A stretch of 7,675 nucleotides of DNA, from NCBI GenBank assembly GCA_003487805.1, contig DNNE01000162.1:1-7675 (forward strand), read 5' to 3'. Source of the DNA: Blastocatellia bacterium. GTDB taxonomy: Bacteria; Acidobacteriota; Blastocatellia; Pyrinomonadales; Pyrinomonadaceae. Below the pieces are notes generated by a model. It saw only the letters and a list, made by a program, of their open reading frames with translations. It searched no databases and was not told the origin of the DNA. Shown piece after piece: positions 6,243 through 7,675 of this stretch. Positions within the stretch are counted from its first letter, which is position 1. Each line of letters opens with the position of its first letter. Position numbers and translations under genes: made by a program.

Positions 6243-6503
6243 ATGCAGATACGCCCCCGCCTGGAAGCAGTAATTGAAGACATGCTTGACGGGCACATCA
6301 TGCTGGATGAAGCGCTCGAAGAATTCGAGAAGCTCTATATTCAGAAAGCCTACACGCGCAACAAGAAGCGGATCACGCACACCGCAACAGCGCTTGGGAT
6401 TCATCGCAACACGATCTCGAAACGGGTGAATTCTTATCGCGCCCAGGAACGGAAGTCGAGTCGATCTTCCGCCAATCATCACAACCCACGAAAAAATCAC
6501 TAA
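6243..6503 (+). CDS. Small Fis-type helix-turn-helix DNA-binding protein
   Basis: An 86-residue protein. Residues about 22-66 match the Fis/NtrC C-terminal (HTH_8) helical domain: an acidic helix (LDEALEEFEKLYIQKAYTR), then RITHTATALGIHRNTISKRV, where LGIHRNT is the turn and start of the recognition helix. The N-terminal 20 residues look helical and acidic, and the tail (67-86) is basic and low in complexity. There is no receiver or ATPase domain, so it is a stand-alone DNA-binding module, either a local regulator or a nucleoid-type protein; its targets are unknown. ATG 6243 is preceded by TAAGGA (6227-6232) at about 10 nt. An in-frame ATG at 6183 would add 20 residues but falls within the REP-like pair. 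It lies 114 bp after purC on the same strand, so co-transcription is possible. Confidence 0.8.
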   Translation: MQIRPRLEAVIEDMLDGHIMLDEALEEFEKLYIQKAYTRNKKRITHTATALGIHRNTISKRVNSYRAQERKSSRSSANHHNPRKNH

Positions 6504-6528
6504 ACGTTGTTGGCGGCTTTGGGCAATC

Positions 6529-6554
6529 GCGTTGGAAGCTTTTGCTTCAATCGC
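6529..6554. terminator. Weak stem-loop between convergent genes
   Basis: GCGTTGGAAGC (6529-6539) and GCTTCAATCGC (6544-6554) pair at 9 of 11 positions around a TTTT loop. The structure sits in the roughly 98-bp gap between the ends of the HTH gene and the convergent hybrid kinase gene, where a two-way terminator would be expected. No T-run follows on either strand, so classical intrinsic termination is doubtful. Confidence 0.3.
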
Positions 6555-6601
6555 GGCGATCTGCTGAGTTGCGCTCGTGCTTAGAGGTGAATGGCGAGGC
6601 C

Positions 6602-7675
6602 TCAATTAGCAGGAGCGTTGTCATGGCTTACTTCGCCGAGGTCAGTTACGGCAGGCTCAAGATTCAAGGAGTTGGCGGATTTCGCGAAGTGGTCAAGCAC
6701 TGACCGCGCTTTGATCGCCAACGCATCGGGCGAGAACGGCTTCTGAATAAAGAACACTCCGTCATCGAGCACGCCGTGCCGCACAATCGCGTCGTCAGTG
6801 AATCCTGACATGTAAAGAACGCGGGTGTCGGGTCGAATCGTTGCCACTTGTTCCGCCAGTTCGCGCCCACTCATATGCGGCATCACGACATCGGTAATCA
6901 GCAGATCGATCGCCCCGTAAAATTCTTTGCACACCCGTAGGCCCTCTTCGCCGTTGCCGGCTGCGAGCACCCGGTAACCGTGGTTCTTGAGAATCTCAGT
7001 CGATAGCGTGCGCACAATTTCTTCATCCTCGACAACCAGGATCGTTTCATGTCCGCGCGGCACAATATGCGACTCGGCGTGCGCTTCTTCAGCGCGAATT
7101 TCATCCACTCTGGGCAGATAGATTTTGAAGGTGGTGCCTTTGTCGACTTCGCTGTAAACCCAGACCGTTCCGTCGCTCTGCTTCACGATTCCGTAGACGG
7201 TCGCCAGACCCAGCCCCGTCCCCTTGCCGGGCGCCTTCGTCGTGAAGAAGGGCTCGAACATGTGGGACTGAGTCTCGGCGCTCATTCCCGCGCCGGTGTC
7301 GGTAACGGCGAGCATCACGTAGCTTCCGGTGCGCACCGTGACGTGCTCGCGGGCGTAGGCCTCATCGAGCTCGACGTCCTGCGTCTCGATCGTGAGCGTT
7401 CCTCCTTTGGGCATCGCATCGCGGGCGTTGACCGCCAGATTCAGGATGACCTGCTCGATCTGTCCGGCGTCCGCCTGGACGCGGCCGATCGCGGGGCCGA
7501 GCACGGTGAGAAGTTCGACGTCCTCGCCGATCAACCGGCGCAGCATCTTTTCCAGGTTCCCGATCAGCCCATTCAAGTCGAGGACCTTCGGTTCGAGCAC
7601 CTGCCTGCGGCTGAAGGCGAGCAGCTGCCGGGTCAGTGAAGCGGCGCGCTCCCCGGCCTTCCGAATCTCGTCGAT
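6602..7675 (-). CDS. Hybrid histidine kinase with C-terminal receiver domain (partial, 5' end outside the window)
   Basis: The minus-strand frame is open to the window edge and shows 357 residues. The first visible residues, IDEIRKAGERAASLTRQLLAFSRRQ (1-25), are the second helix of a HisKA domain; the phosphorylated histidine and any sensor domains lie beyond the edge. The ATPase domain has its N box at N79 and N83 (LNLAVNARD), G1 DTGAG at 126-130, F box FEPFFTTK at 140-147 and G2 GKGTGLGL at 150-157. A receiver follows (about 210-325): acidic pair E216/D217, phosphoacceptor D262 in ITDVVMP, S290 in YMSGF and K312 in QKPF. All are intact, so it should autophosphorylate and relay to its own receiver or an external partner. 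No output domain follows; the protein ends with about 30 unstructured residues. It converges on the HTH gene. GC is clearly higher in the kinase half than in the receiver half. Confidence 0.93.
   Translation of the reverse strand: MDEIRKAGERAASLTRQLLAFSRRQVLEPKVLDLNGLIGNLEKMLRRLIGEDVELLTVLGPAIGRVQADAGQIEQVILNLAVNARDAMPKGGTLTIETQDVELDEAYAREHVTVRTGSYVMLAVTDTGAGMSAETQSHMFEPFFTTKAPGKGTGLGLATVYGIVKQSDGTVWVYSEVDKGTTFKIYLPRVDEIRAEEAHAESHIVPRGHETILVVEDEEIVRTLSTEILKNHGYRVLAAGNGEEGLRVCKEFYGAIDLLITDVVMPHMSGRELAEQVATIRPDTRVLYMSGFTDDAIVRHGVLDDGVFFIQKPFSPDALAIKARSVLDHFAKSANSLNLEPAVTDLGEVSHDNAPAN

Noticed and set aside
3059..6503. A two-component operon made of the sensor kinase, purC and the Fis-type protein
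   Set aside because: The kinase is separated from purC by 364 bp with a palindrome and a candidate promoter, and the HTH protein has no receiver domain, so a functional link is not supported.
5970..6605. A 211-codon minus-strand frame across the purC end, the REP-like pair and the HTH gene
   Set aside because: It runs antisense through two recognisable genes and a non-coding repeat, so it is a chance open frame.
7049..7639. A 196-codon plus-strand frame opposite the hybrid kinase
   Set aside because: It is the antisense shadow of conserved kinase motifs in high-GC DNA. The minus-strand frame carries N, G1, F and G2 boxes in order, and the antisense product has no recognisable domain.

Overview
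The window looks like an ordinary chromosomal stretch of a moderately GC-rich bacterium (about 55% GC over most of its length). The style of the intergenic DNA suggests Acidobacteriota, perhaps class Blastocatellia: GCAGT heptamer arrays, CAATTTT arrays, TTCGTG-rich palindromes and small REP-like hairpins headed TGTCAGAA. That placement is an inference from style and from the proteins. No rRNA or other lineage marker is present.

Layout: (1) 1-152, upstream region with a possible polA promoter and a fragment resembling a REP stem. (2) 153-2879 +, polA, complete DNA polymerase I with an active-looking 5'-3' nuclease, a decayed 3'-5' exonuclease and an intact polymerase domain with an unusual O-helix. 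(3) 2880-3058, two adjacent tandem arrays of different sequence, both with a 7-bp period. (4) 3059-4864 +, a membrane PAS-containing sensor histidine kinase with no adjacent response regulator. (5) 4865-5228, a non-coding stretch with a 78-bp imperfect palindrome, a short inverted repeat, a candidate promoter and one REP-like hairpin. (6) 5229-6128 +, purC (SAICAR synthase). (7) 6129-6242, a head-to-head pair of the same REP-like hairpin. (8) 6243-6503 +, a small Fis-type helix-turn-helix protein. (9) 6504-6601, convergent gap with a weak stem-loop. (10) 6602-7675 -, the C-terminal part of a hybrid histidine kinase with a receiver domain, cut by the window edge.

The genes do not form one pathway. 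polA serves DNA replication and repair, purC serves purine synthesis, and the two kinases and the HTH protein are regulatory. The most notable non-gene signal is a family of three 28-nt elements (TGTCAGAA head, 8-bp stem, 4-nt loop) flanking purC. They also supply misleading upstream start codons for purC and the HTH gene. I found no phage, defence, CRISPR, insertion-sequence or RNA gene, and no clear undescribed gene system.
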